From an uncultured Caulobacter sp. (GTDB taxonomy: Bacteria > Pseudomonadota > Alphaproteobacteria > Caulobacterales > Caulobacteraceae), in contig NZ_CAMQSF010000003.1 in assembly GCF_947036865.1 (NCBI RefSeq), positions 62,001 to 126,000 of the forward strand: a stretch of DNA of 64,000 nt. The letters are read 5' to 3'. Below are positions 8,427 through 15,851 of the stretch, in pieces. The translations under genes were made by a program, and so were the position numbers. The notes beneath the pieces are model-generated. The model did no database searches. It had not been told where the DNA came from and saw only the letters and a program-made list of their open reading frames with translations. Positions within the stretch are counted from its first letter, which is position 1. Each line of letters starts with the position of its first letter.

Positions 8427-9301
8427 GCCGGCTGCGCGGCCTGGTCGCGGCCGAGCTCGGCGCCCCGACCCCCGCGCCGATCACCGCCTTCGCCGAGCGC
8501 TTGTCGCGCGTGTTTCCCGAAGCCCGCGCGGTGCTGTTCTACGGCTCGATCCTGCGGACCGGCGACCTGTCGGGGGTCCTGGACTACTACGTGCTGACCG
8601 AGCATCCGCCACGGGGGGTGCTTGGGGCCGTTTCGCGCGTCCTGTGGCCCGATGTCAGCTATCACGAGCTGACGCTGGACGGCCAGACGCTGCGCGCCAA
8701 GGTGGCGTCGATGACCCTGGCCCGGTTCCAGCGCGCGGCGAGCGGCGCCGGACTGGACACGACCATCTGGGCGCGTTTCGTGCAGCCCAGCGCCCTGGTC
8801 TGGGCGACCCCCGAGGCTCGCGGGACGGTGGTCGACGCGGTGACCGACGCCTGCCTTACAGCGGCGCGTTTCGCTCGCGCCCTCGGGCCGGTCGATGGAA
8901 CCGCGCAAGCGCTTTGGACGGCGCTGTTTCGCGAGACCTACAAGGCCGAGCTGCGGGTGGAGAAGGCCGGTCGGGAGGTCTCGATCCTGACCTTCGATCC
9001 AGAGCGCTACGAGGCCGTCATGGCGGCGGTCGAGGCCGACGACGGCCCCTTGTCGGCCGAGACCCGCGCGCGCCTGCTCGAGGCTTGGACGCCGCGAAGG
9101 CTGTTCGGCAAGCCGCTGAATGTCGCGCGGCTTATCAAGGCCGCCTTCACCTTCCGGGGCGCGTCGCGCTACGCGGCCTGGAAGATCGAGCGTCACACCG
9201 GCGTGCCGGTCGCCGTGACCCCCTGGCGCGAGCGTCATCCGATCCTGGCGGCGCCGGGCGTGCTGCTCAGGGTCTGGAGAAACCGGCGGCGGGCAGGCTG
9301 A
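8423..9301 (+). CDS. cpgC: Nucleotidyltransferase-like protein (ceramide phosphoglycerate synthesis)
   Basis: A 292-residue protein with no transmembrane helix. An N-terminal segment LFYGSILRTGDLSGVLDYYVL resembles the minimal nucleotidyltransferase loop (GS-x10-D-x-D), though the second acidic residue is replaced (D-Y-Y), so catalysis in the usual way is doubtful. The rest is unlike domains I can name. It is coupled by a 4-base overlap to the lipid kinase gene and ends the three-gene operon just before a strong terminator. The third gene of the corresponding Caulobacter cluster is reported as required for ceramide phosphoglycerate, which is the reason for the symbol; its reaction is not evident from sequence. 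Confidence 0.7.
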   Translation: MSRLRGLVAAELGAPTPAPITAFAERLSRVFPEARAVLFYGSILRTGDLSGVLDYYVLTEHPPRGVLGAVSRVLWPDVSYHELTLDGQTLRAKVASMTLARFQRAASGAGLDTTIWARFVQPSALVWATPEARGTVVDAVTDACLTAARFARALGPVDGTAQALWTALFRETYKAELRVEKAGREVSILTFDPERYEAVMAAVEADDGPLSAETRARLLEAWTPRRLFGKPLNVARLIKAAFTFRGASRYAAWKIERHTGVPVAVTPWRERHPILAAPGVLLRVWRNRRRAG

Positions 9302-9309
9302 AACGAAAA

Positions 9310-9332
9310 ACGCCCGGGCGAAGCCCGGGCGT
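9310..9332. terminator. Bidirectional rho-independent terminator between cpgC and spt
   Basis: A perfect 10-bp GC-rich stem (ACGCCCGGGC / GCCCGGGCGT) with a GAA loop. On the minus strand it is followed by TTTTT, so it should stop the spt operon well; on the plus strand it is followed by CTTCGTTC, a weaker U-tract, and lies 8 bases after the stop of cpgC. It separates the two convergent halves of the sphingolipid island. Confidence 0.85.
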
Positions 9333-9355
9333 CTTCGTTCGGCGAGGCGAGGGCG

Positions 9356-10570
9356 TTACGCGCGGGCGCGCTTCAGCGGCTCGATCACGCCCAGGGCCGC
9401 GCCCACCTCGGCGAAGGTCTTCAGGACCGCGTCGATCTGGTCGTCGGTGTGGGCGGCGCTGACGCTGGCGCGCAGCAGCGGACGGCTGTCCGGCGTCGCG
9501 GGCGGCAGGGCCAGGTTCAGGTAGACGCCGGCCTGCAGCAGGCCGTTCCACATGGCTATGGCGCGCTCCTGGTCCGGCATGGCCGAGGCGACGACGGGGC
9601 TCGCCGTCGGGCCGGTGTGGAAGCCCAGCGCCGTGAGGCCGTCATAGAGGCGCTTGGCGTTGTGGTTCAGGCGATCGCGCAGCTGCGGCTGCTCGATCAT
9701 CCGGCGCAGGGCGGTGATGGTCGAGGCGACCACGGCCGGCGGCAGCGAGGCGGTGAACATGTAGGGGCGGCAGACGACGCGCATGACGTCGAAGTCGTCC
9801 AGGTTCGAGACGCAGAAGCCGCCGATGGCGCCCAGGCTCTTGGAGAAGGTGCCGACGATGAAGTCGACGTCGTCTTCCACGCCGGCGGCCTCGGCCAGGC
9901 CGCGGCCGGTCGCGCCGAGCACGCCCATCGAGTGGGCTTCGTCGACCAGCAGGTAACCGCCCAGCTCGCGCTTCACGGCGGCGATTTCCTTCAGCGGCGC
10001 GACGTCGCCGATCATCGAATAGACGCCCTCGACCACGATCAGGCGCTCGCCCGGCGCGTCGCCGAGGCGGCGCAGGCGCTTGGCCAGGTCCTCGGGGTCG
10101 TTGTGGCGGAAGCGGATGACCTCGGCCTGGCCCAGACGCGAGGCGTCATAGATCGAGGCGTGGCTGTCGGCGTCGAGGATCAGGTGGTCGCCGCGGCCGA
10201 CCAGCGTCGACAGCACGCCCAGATTGGCCTGGTAGCCGGTCGTGAAGACCATGGCGTGCTTGCGGCCGTAGAACTTGGCCAAATCGCGCTCGAGCTCGAC
10301 GTGCGCCTCGAACGAGCCGTTGGCGATGCGCGACCCGGTCGTGCCGGTGCCGCGTTCCTGGACGGCCTTGACGGAAGCGGCGATCGCCTCTTCGTCGAAG
10401 GTCAGGCCCAGATAGTTGTTGGTGCCGAGCAGGATCGTCGGACGACCCTCGACGACGCCTTCCGTTGGCGAATGCACCGCGTCGAAGCGGACCTTGAACG
10501 GGTCGGCGCCCGCTTGCTGGATGGCCTTGTACGCGTCGCGATAGGCCAGGTGCTTATCGAATAGCCCCAT
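9356..10570 (-). CDS. spt: Serine palmitoyltransferase
   Basis: A 404-residue PLP enzyme of the alpha-oxoamine synthase family. Visible landmarks are the substrate-entry region GTNNYLGLTFDEEA, GTGTTGSRIANGS, the cofactor-stacking DADSHASIYDASRL, the aspartate segment LLVDEAHSMGVLG and the Schiff-base lysine in GTFSKSLGAIGG near residue 240. The enzyme condenses L-serine with an acyl thioester to give 3-ketosphinganine, the first step of sphingolipid synthesis. It is preceded by a dedicated acyl carrier protein gene 3 bases away, which points to acyl-ACP as donor. Other family members (KBL, BioF, ALAS) look alike; neighbouring cerR, acpR and bcerS decide the call. Confidence 0.93.
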   Translation of the reverse strand: MGLFDKHLAYRDAYKAIQQAGADPFKVRFDAVHSPTEGVVEGRPTILLGTNNYLGLTFDEEAIAASVKAVQERGTGTTGSRIANGSFEAHVELERDLAKFYGRKHAMVFTTGYQANLGVLSTLVGRGDHLILDADSHASIYDASRLGQAEVIRFRHNDPEDLAKRLRRLGDAPGERLIVVEGVYSMIGDVAPLKEIAAVKRELGGYLLVDEAHSMGVLGATGRGLAEAAGVEDDVDFIVGTFSKSLGAIGGFCVSNLDDFDVMRVVCRPYMFTASLPPAVVASTITALRRMIEQPQLRDRLNHNAKRLYDGLTALGFHTGPTASPVVASAMPDQERAIAMWNGLLQAGVYLNLALPPATPDSRPLLRASVSAAHTDDQIDAVLKTFAEVGAALGVIEPLKRARA

Positions 10571-10573
10571 TAG

Positions 10574-10825
10574 TTAAGCCCTAGTCCGGAGATCGTTGAT
10601 CAGTTTGGAAAGGTCGCCGGCGGTCTCGACAGAGGCCAGGCGGTCGAGCGGAATGGAGATATCGAAGGTGTCTTCGAGCTCCATGATGATGTTCATGAGG
10701 GCTAGCGAGTCCACGGCGAGGTCACGGCCGATGTGCGACTCTGCGCGAACCTCGACGGGTCGTCCCAGAACCTTGCTCGCAGCCACCCCGATCTCGCGCA
10801 AGCTGAGATCCGTCACCGTTTCCAT
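10574..10825 (-). CDS. acpR: Sphingolipid-specific acyl carrier protein
   Basis: An 83-residue acyl carrier protein. The phosphopantetheine attachment site is the Ser in LAVDSLALMNI (Ser40), followed by the acidic helix MELEDTFDISI typical of ACPs. A GGAGG ribosome site sits 11 bases before the ATG. It lies between the ceramide reductase and serine palmitoyltransferase genes and downstream of an acyl-AMP ligase, so it most likely carries the acyl chain consumed by Spt. It is clearly not the housekeeping AcpP, which normally sits with fab genes. Confidence 0.92.
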   Translation of the reverse strand: METVTDLSLREIGVAASKVLGRPVEVRAESHIGRDLAVDSLALMNIIMELEDTFDISIPLDRLASVETAGDLSKLINDLRTRA

Positions 10826-10880
10826 TCTAAATCAAACCTCCGGGAGCCCCACCCGTGACACTACTGTAACGGCGAGTCTG

Positions 10881-11852
10881 TCAGTTTTCCGCCGTTTTCG
10901 AACTCGGCGACGATAATTCGGGTAGCCAGCCTTGCTTTCGATACCAACCAACGGTGTGAGCAAACCCATCGGTCAAATCGAACCGGCTGGGTACTCCCTC
11001 CGACATCGGAGCGCTAGATAGGGACCAATCGCGGTGAAGCAACTCCCGAGCTTTGCCGGAACCAAAGACCGAAGGGGTTTTCGTAGCAGAAGACCAAGCA
11101 TCTGCAAGGGTTCCAGCGAATAACAGCACGCCGTCGGGTAAGCGAAACAGGCGCGGAGAGCGGCCCATCACCGCCCCCGCGGCGCTCATGATTTCCGACC
11201 AAGTGTATCCGTCGCGCCGCACATCGGACAGCTCCACAACCCCCGGAACGGGGGTTCGGGAGAAGGCGACCAGCTTGGCGGCGGCGTCCTCGACGTGAAT
11301 CATGGCGATCCGCGTGGCCGGGGAAAGGACGGGCAGAAGGGGGCTCTTGGCCGCCATCGCGAACAATCCCAGCGTCTCGGTGTCGCCCGGGCCGTAAATG
11401 GCTGGGGGCCGAACGATCAGCGCGCCGGGGTAGGCCTCCAGCACGGCCTCTTCGCCCGCCCGCTTGCTGGCGGCGTAGTTCGACAGCTGGGGCTCGCGCG
11501 CCGCCAGGCTGGAGACGAGGATGAACCGCGCCCCGGCGGCCTTGGCGGCGAGGGCGGCGGCTCGGGCGCCGTCTCGATTGATCAGATTGAAGGCGGCTAG
11601 CGACGCGGCCTTGATCAGGCCCGCGACGTGGATCACCACCTCCGCGCCTTGGCTGAGTCGGTCCAGTGCGCCAGGCGTATTGAGGTCGCCGACGACGATC
11701 TCGACCTCGATGTCCCGCCAGAGCGGATGGATCGGGTCGCGGCGGACCAGCACCCGCGGCCGCCAGCCGTCGTCCGCCAGGGCGCGCACCAGATGGCGGC
11801 CGAGGAAGCCGGTGGCTCCGGTGACGGCGACGATCCCCCTGTCGTGCGGCAT
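10881..11852 (-). CDS. cerR: Ceramide reductase, extended SDR family
   Basis: A 323-residue NAD(P)-dependent short-chain dehydrogenase of the extended type. TGATGFLG at residues 11-18 is the dinucleotide-binding loop; SNYAASKRAGEEAV holds the catalytic Tyr-x3-Lys; the substrate side follows with VRPPAIYGPGD. In Caulobacter this enzyme reduces the 3-keto group of the oxidised ceramide. A periplasmic location has been reported for it, but no N-terminal signal or membrane helix is visible here; the only markedly hydrophobic patch is LPDGVLLFAGTLADAW near residue 245. It starts one base after the acyl-AMP ligase stop. Confidence 0.9.
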   Translation of the reverse strand: MPHDRGIVAVTGATGFLGRHLVRALADDGWRPRVLVRRDPIHPLWRDIEVEIVVGDLNTPGALDRLSQGAEVVIHVAGLIKAASLAAFNLINRDGARAAALAAKAAGARFILVSSLAAREPQLSNYAASKRAGEEAVLEAYPGALIVRPPAIYGPGDTETLGLFAMAAKSPLLPVLSPATRIAMIHVEDAAAKLVAFSRTPVPGVVELSDVRRDGYTWSEIMSAAGAVMGRSPRLFRLPDGVLLFAGTLADAWSSATKTPSVFGSGKARELLHRDWSLSSAPMSEGVPSRFDLTDGFAHTVGWYRKQGWLPELSSPSSKTAEN

Positions 11853-11853
11853 G

Positions 11854-13557
11854 CTACTCGCCGTAGGCGCCGGACAGATACGCCGCCTTGGCCTTGGAGC
11901 GGCTCAGCTTGCCCGAAGATGTCTGGGGCAGGGCGTGGGCGCCGACCAGCTTCACCTTGGCCTCGACCCCGTGACGGGTGCGCAGCAGCGTGGCCACCGA
12001 CTCCGCGAGCGCCGCGCGGCTGTCGGCGTCGCCGCCGCGCGCCTGAACCAGCACGACGATCTGGTCTTCCGGCTCGGCGGGAATGGCGAAGGCGCAGACG
12101 TCGCCGCTGCGCAGGCCCTCGATCTCGTGATCCGCCGTCCATTCAAGGTCTTGCGGCCAGATGTTGCGGCCGTTGAGGATGATCAGGTCCTTGGCGCGGC
12201 CGGTGATCACGATCTCGCCCTCGATCACGAAACCGATGTCACCGGTGTCCAGCCAGCCGTCCGGCGACAGCACCCGGGCGGTCTCCTCGGGGTTGGCGAA
12301 ATAGCCGCTCATGACCGAGGGCCCCTTGGCGAAGATGCGGCCGACGCCGCGCTCGGGCAGGACCGCGCCGTTCTCATCGCGGACTTCGAGGAAGTGGTCG
12401 GGCAAGGCGGGACCGCAGCGGGCGAAGTCGCGGGCGCGCTCGGAGCCTTCCGGCGCGTCGACGGCCAGGTTGTCGCGCTCGAGCCGTTCGACGTCCAGCG
12501 TCTCGGCCCGCAGGCCCTTGCCCAGCGGGGCCATCGACAGGGCCAGGGTCGCCTCGGCCATGCCGTAGCTGGCGACGAAGGCCTTGTCCGAGAACCCGGC
12601 GGGGCCGAACGCTTCGACGAAGGCCTTCAGGGGCGGCATGCGGATCATGTCGCCGCCCAGGCCCGCGCTGCGCCAGTGGGCGAGGTCGTAATTCTCCAGC
12701 GACTGGCCCTGGACGCGGCGGGCGCACAGCTCGTAGCCGAAGGTCGGGCTGTAGGCGATCGTGGCCTTGTTGCGGGTGATCAGGTCGATCCACAGCAGCG
12801 GCCGGCGGACGAAGGCGCCGGTCGGCAGCAGGTCGACCGACATCTGGCAGGCCAGCGGGCTCAGCAGAAAGCCGATCAGGCCCATGTCGTGATAGAGCGG
12901 CAGCCACGAGATGGCGCGGTCGGACGGCTTGACCTGCAGGCCATCGCGCGTGATCGCCACGCAGTTGGCCATCAGCGCCTTGTGGCGGACCAGGACGCCG
13001 GTCGGTGTCCGGGTGCTGCCCGACGAGAACTGCAGATAACAGGGATCTTCCGGCGTGATCGCGGGCAGCGCCGCGCCGCCGTCCTCCGGCAGGTCGGCCA
13101 GGACGCCGGCGAAGTCGAGGCCGGCGCGGGCGCCGATCTCGGCGACGAAATCCTTCAGACCGACCGGGCCGATCAGGATCCGCGCCTGGGCGGAGCGGGC
13201 CAGATTGGCGATCTGCTCGATATAGGCCTCGCGACCGCCCAGCGGGGTGGGCAACGCCATCGGGGCGGGCAGCAGGCCCGCGTATTGGCAGGCGAAGAAG
13301 GCGCGAACGAAGTCGCCGTCGGTCTCGGCCAGCAGGGCGACGCTGTCGCCGACCTTGGCGCCCGTGGCCAGCAGGCGGCGGGCCAGGACCTGTGCCTCCT
13401 CACGCAGCGTGGCGTACGGCAGGGCCTCGACCAACTCGCCGCGCAGCGAATGGAGGTTGATCCCCGTCTCGCCCGTGGCGGCGAAGTCCAGGGCCTCGGT
13501 CAGGGTCGGGAAGTCGGCGAACCGGACAGTACGCTCAGACGCCGTGGGGGTGATCAT
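11854..13557 (-). CDS. Fatty acyl-AMP ligase / acyl-ACP synthetase
   Basis: About 567 residues of the ANL adenylating superfamily. The phosphate loop is LQFSSGSTRTPTGV; the next motif WLPLYHDMGLIG is characteristic of the FAAL branch, followed by YGMAEATLALS, GWLDTGDIGF and GRAKDLIILNGRNIWPQD. FAAL enzymes activate fatty acids as acyl-AMP and hand them to an acyl carrier protein. With acpR two genes downstream, the likely job is loading AcpR for serine palmitoyltransferase. Two ATG starts are possible, 13557 (used here) and 13572; both overlap the end of the flippase gene and neither has a strong ribosome site. Confidence 0.9.
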   Translation of the reverse strand: MITPTASERTVRFADFPTLTEALDFAATGETGINLHSLRGELVEALPYATLREEAQVLARRLLATGAKVGDSVALLAETDGDFVRAFFACQYAGLLPAPMALPTPLGGREAYIEQIANLARSAQARILIGPVGLKDFVAEIGARAGLDFAGVLADLPEDGGAALPAITPEDPCYLQFSSGSTRTPTGVLVRHKALMANCVAITRDGLQVKPSDRAISWLPLYHDMGLIGFLLSPLACQMSVDLLPTGAFVRRPLLWIDLITRNKATIAYSPTFGYELCARRVQGQSLENYDLAHWRSAGLGGDMIRMPPLKAFVEAFGPAGFSDKAFVASYGMAEATLALSMAPLGKGLRAETLDVERLERDNLAVDAPEGSERARDFARCGPALPDHFLEVRDENGAVLPERGVGRIFAKGPSVMSGYFANPEETARVLSPDGWLDTGDIGFVIEGEIVITGRAKDLIILNGRNIWPQDLEWTADHEIEGLRSGDVCAFAIPAEPEDQIVVLVQARGGDADSRAALAESVATLLRTRHGVEAKVKLVGAHALPQTSSGKLSRSKAKAAYLSGAYGE

Positions 13558-14917
13558 AGGATAGTCTTTCATCGTCTGTGCCGGGGCGCGCGGAGCCTTC
13601 CTCCGCCGCGAGTCGGGCGAGCCGGTGGCGCGCCATGAAATACATTCCAACCGCCATGGCCAGGGCTGACGCCACCAGAGCGGCGCCCGCGCCGGCCAGG
13701 CCGAACGCCTTGATAAGCGGCGCGAGCGTCGCGAGATAGGCGATAACGACCACAAGGCGAACCGCCAAGGCGGCGCCCGCCGCGCGCATGGAGACCAGCA
13801 TCGGCTCCAGCGGCAGGGTCACCACGCCGACGGCCGCGGCGGCGACCTGCCAGTTCATCACGTCGGCGGCGGCGCCGAACGCCTGGCCCATCACCAGCTC
13901 CAGGATGGGGCGGCCGGCCAGCAGGCTGACCAGCAGAAGGACGCCCGCCGCCGCGCCGCCGATCAAGGCGATCTGGACGGCCAGCCGGGTCATGGCCTGC
14001 TGGCCGCCGGCGGCGCGCATCTTGGCCAGTTCGGGATAGAGGGCCGGAATCATCAGGCGCGCGGGCTTGGCCATGCCGTCGGCCACCTGCTTGCCGACCC
14101 GCCAATAAGCGGCTTGCACGGGTCCCAGGATCGCGCCGACCACCAGGGTCAGCACGTGGGTGAAGCCGACGTCGATCGTGCTGGAAAAGTTCGTGGCGAT
14201 CGCGAACCGCCAGACGCCGGGCAGCCCCTCGGCCAACGGGCCCACCAGGCTGAAGCCCTTCAGGAGGCCGCGCGCGCGAAGATCCCAGACCGCGATGACG
14301 GCGATGTAGAGGAACGAGACGATGGTCCCGGCCGCCCAGGCCATCAGGAACCATTGGATCTCGGCGTGCAGGAGCGCGCAGATCGCGCAGCCGATCATCC
14401 GCACCAGCGAGCTCACCGCCTGCTCGGCGGCCAGATAGCGGAAGCGGTCGAAGAGTCGCAGGAGCCCGACGCCGGTGGCCGAGGTCATGACCCCGATCGA
14501 CAGCGCGTAGAGCGCGCCGTAGCCGCTCATGCCGGGCGGCCATTTCAGCGCTTGCCAGAACAGGAACGCCCCGGCCACGCCCAGGGCGACGCCGAGCAGG
14601 CCGCTGATCAGGTCCAGCAGCAGCGACAGGCGCAGCACCTGCTGGAACTTGGGCCGGTCGCCGTCGAGGGCGGGCCCGGCGCCGAAGGTGATCAGGGTCT
14701 GCCAGGACTGGAAATGGGCCACCTCGCCGAGGAATTGGGCGAAGGCGTTGATCAGCACGACCACGCCCATCAGCTCCTCGCCCAGGCTGCGCGCGGTCAA
14801 GGCGATATAGGCCAGGCCGACCACGGCGTTGACGACGCGGCCGCTCAGCAACTGACCGGCGTTGCCCAGCACCTTGGCCAGCGGACCGGGCGGGGTCTCG
14901 GAAGGCGCGCCGGTCAC
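13535..14917 (-). CDS. Polysaccharide/lipid flippase-like membrane protein (MOP superfamily)
   Basis: A 460-residue polytopic protein with about 12 hydrophobic segments and the layout of Wzx-type flippases in the MOP superfamily (LLSGRVVNAVVGLAYIALTA at the start, IPALYPELAKMRAAGG after mid-length). Such proteins move lipid-linked molecules across the inner membrane. It starts with a GTG that overlaps the stop of a 49-codon frame and runs into the acyl-AMP ligase gene. Inside a sphingolipid operon, and given a reported periplasmic ceramide reductase, it is an attractive candidate to translocate oxidised ceramide or the headgroup-bearing lipid; the substrate is inference. Confidence 0.82.
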   Translation of the reverse strand: MTGAPSETPPGPLAKVLGNAGQLLSGRVVNAVVGLAYIALTARSLGEELMGVVVLINAFAQFLGEVAHFQSWQTLITFGAGPALDGDRPKFQQVLRLSLLLDLISGLLGVALGVAGAFLFWQALKWPPGMSGYGALYALSIGVMTSATGVGLLRLFDRFRYLAAEQAVSSLVRMIGCAICALLHAEIQWFLMAWAAGTIVSFLYIAVIAVWDLRARGLLKGFSLVGPLAEGLPGVWRFAIATNFSSTIDVGFTHVLTLVVGAILGPVQAAYWRVGKQVADGMAKPARLMIPALYPELAKMRAAGGQQAMTRLAVQIALIGGAAAGVLLLVSLLAGRPILELVMGQAFGAAADVMNWQVAAAAVGVVTLPLEPMLVSMRAAGAALAVRLVVVIAYLATLAPLIKAFGLAGAGAALVASALAMAVGMYFMARHRLARLAAEEGSARPGTDDERLSYDHPHGV

Positions 14918-15063
14918 CCCGCGCGCTCCGGCTTGTCGACAATGGCGCGCGCCGCGCGCCGTCCGGCCGGAACGCCGGCCATGGCCGCGGCCACCGACGG
15001 GCCGTGCCAGACCTGATGGTGTCGCGCGATATAGAGAAAGCAGACGCGTTCGCCGTCGATCAC
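14914..15063 (-). CDS. Small coupled ORF (49 aa) between LptC-like and flippase genes
   Basis: A GTG-started 49-residue frame, IDGERVCFLYIARHHQVWHG near its start and PAGRRAARAIVDKPERAG at its end. Its start lies one base after the LptC-like stop (TGA-C-GTG) and its TGA overlaps the flippase GTG start (GTGA). Such exact junctions on both sides are what a translated operon gene shows. The peptide has no transmembrane helix and is rich in basic residues and His. I do not recognise it. It could be a real small protein or a leader that couples translation of the two neighbours. Confidence 0.55.
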   Translation of the reverse strand: MIDGERVCFLYIARHHQVWHGPSVAAAMAGVPAGRRAARAIVDKPERAG

Positions 15064-15064
15064 G

Positions 15065-15697
15065 TCAGCGTCCGGACTCAAGCCGCGTGCGCACGCGGCC
15101 CTTCAGCACGACCCGGTCGCCCTTGTCCGTGACTTGATAGCTGTTGGCCTTGGTGCTGCCCTTGGGACCCGCGCCGGCGATCCCGGACTGGCCGCTGACC
15201 TCGCCCGTGCGCATGTCGATCAAGGCGCTGGGCGCGTCGAAGTCGTAGCCGTCGCTGCTGGTGATCTGGACGTCGTCCTGCAGCAGCAGGGTGTGCTCGG
15301 CCTCGCGGAACAGGCCGGTCTTGGCGGTCGCCTGGCTGGGATTGGGCGCGCCGTAGCCGCGAACGAGGACGGGCGTGACCAGATGCAGAAGGTTCTCGTC
15401 CTTGGCGTCGCGCTCGGCGCTCTGGGCCGTGATCAGGAAGGCGCGGCCGTCCTTCAACACGCCGGTGAAGCGCGGCTTGTCCAGTTGCAGCGGCGTCTTG
15501 GCGGCCTGGGTCTGCACCTTGTTCGAGGCGAGCCCGCGCCAGGAGGCCTGGACGACCACCGCCAGGCCGATGCCGATCGCGAACACGGCCAGCCCCAGGC
15601 GCAGCCGGCGGACCGGCTCGCGGCGGCGATTGCGCGCCCGCTCCGCGGCGCTTTCGGTGGGGGGAGCGGCGCGAGCGCCTTCGGTCTGGGTGAGCAT
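15065..15697 (-). CDS. LptC-like periplasmic bitopic protein
   Basis: A 210-residue protein from the ATG at 15697 (an in-frame GTG lies 33 bases further upstream). A basic cytoplasmic stretch (RNRRREPVRRLRLGL) precedes one transmembrane helix at about residues 33-53, then a periplasmic beta-jellyroll: LDKPRFTGVLKDGRAFLITA, LLLQDDVQITSSDGYDF, SGQSGIAGAGPKG and VVLKGRVRT match the LptC/LptA repeat. LptC receives lipid from LptFG and passes it along the LptA bridge. As first gene of the spt-cerR operon it pairs naturally with the LptF/LptG-like permeases of the other operon. It could also be the only LptC of the cell; the window cannot decide. Confidence 0.82.
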   Translation of the reverse strand: MLTQTEGARAAPPTESAAERARNRRREPVRRLRLGLAVFAIGIGLAVVVQASWRGLASNKVQTQAAKTPLQLDKPRFTGVLKDGRAFLITAQSAERDAKDENLLHLVTPVLVRGYGAPNPSQATAKTGLFREAEHTLLLQDDVQITSSDGYDFDAPSALIDMRTGEVSGQSGIAGAGPKGSTKANSYQVTDKGDRVVLKGRVRTRLESGR

Positions 15698-15851
15698 CGG
15701 CGAATGAAATAGTCCCGCGTCGTCGATCACCCAAGACCTTTGTTTCCCGGGCGCGCGCTACACACCGCCCGGTCGTCTCTCGGCGCGGGCTCCGCTGGGC
15801 GGCCCGGAGAAGCGCGTGATCCGCCGTCGCGAGGCGTGTAAGGTCGCCGCC

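Noticed and set aside
10826-10880. Internal promoter or TGACACT-type operator between cerR and acpR
   Set aside because: TGACA...TGTCA halves are present, but 18 bases apart, and no good -10 lies at a normal spacing. A GAGTC (GANTC) site is present but such sites also occur by chance.
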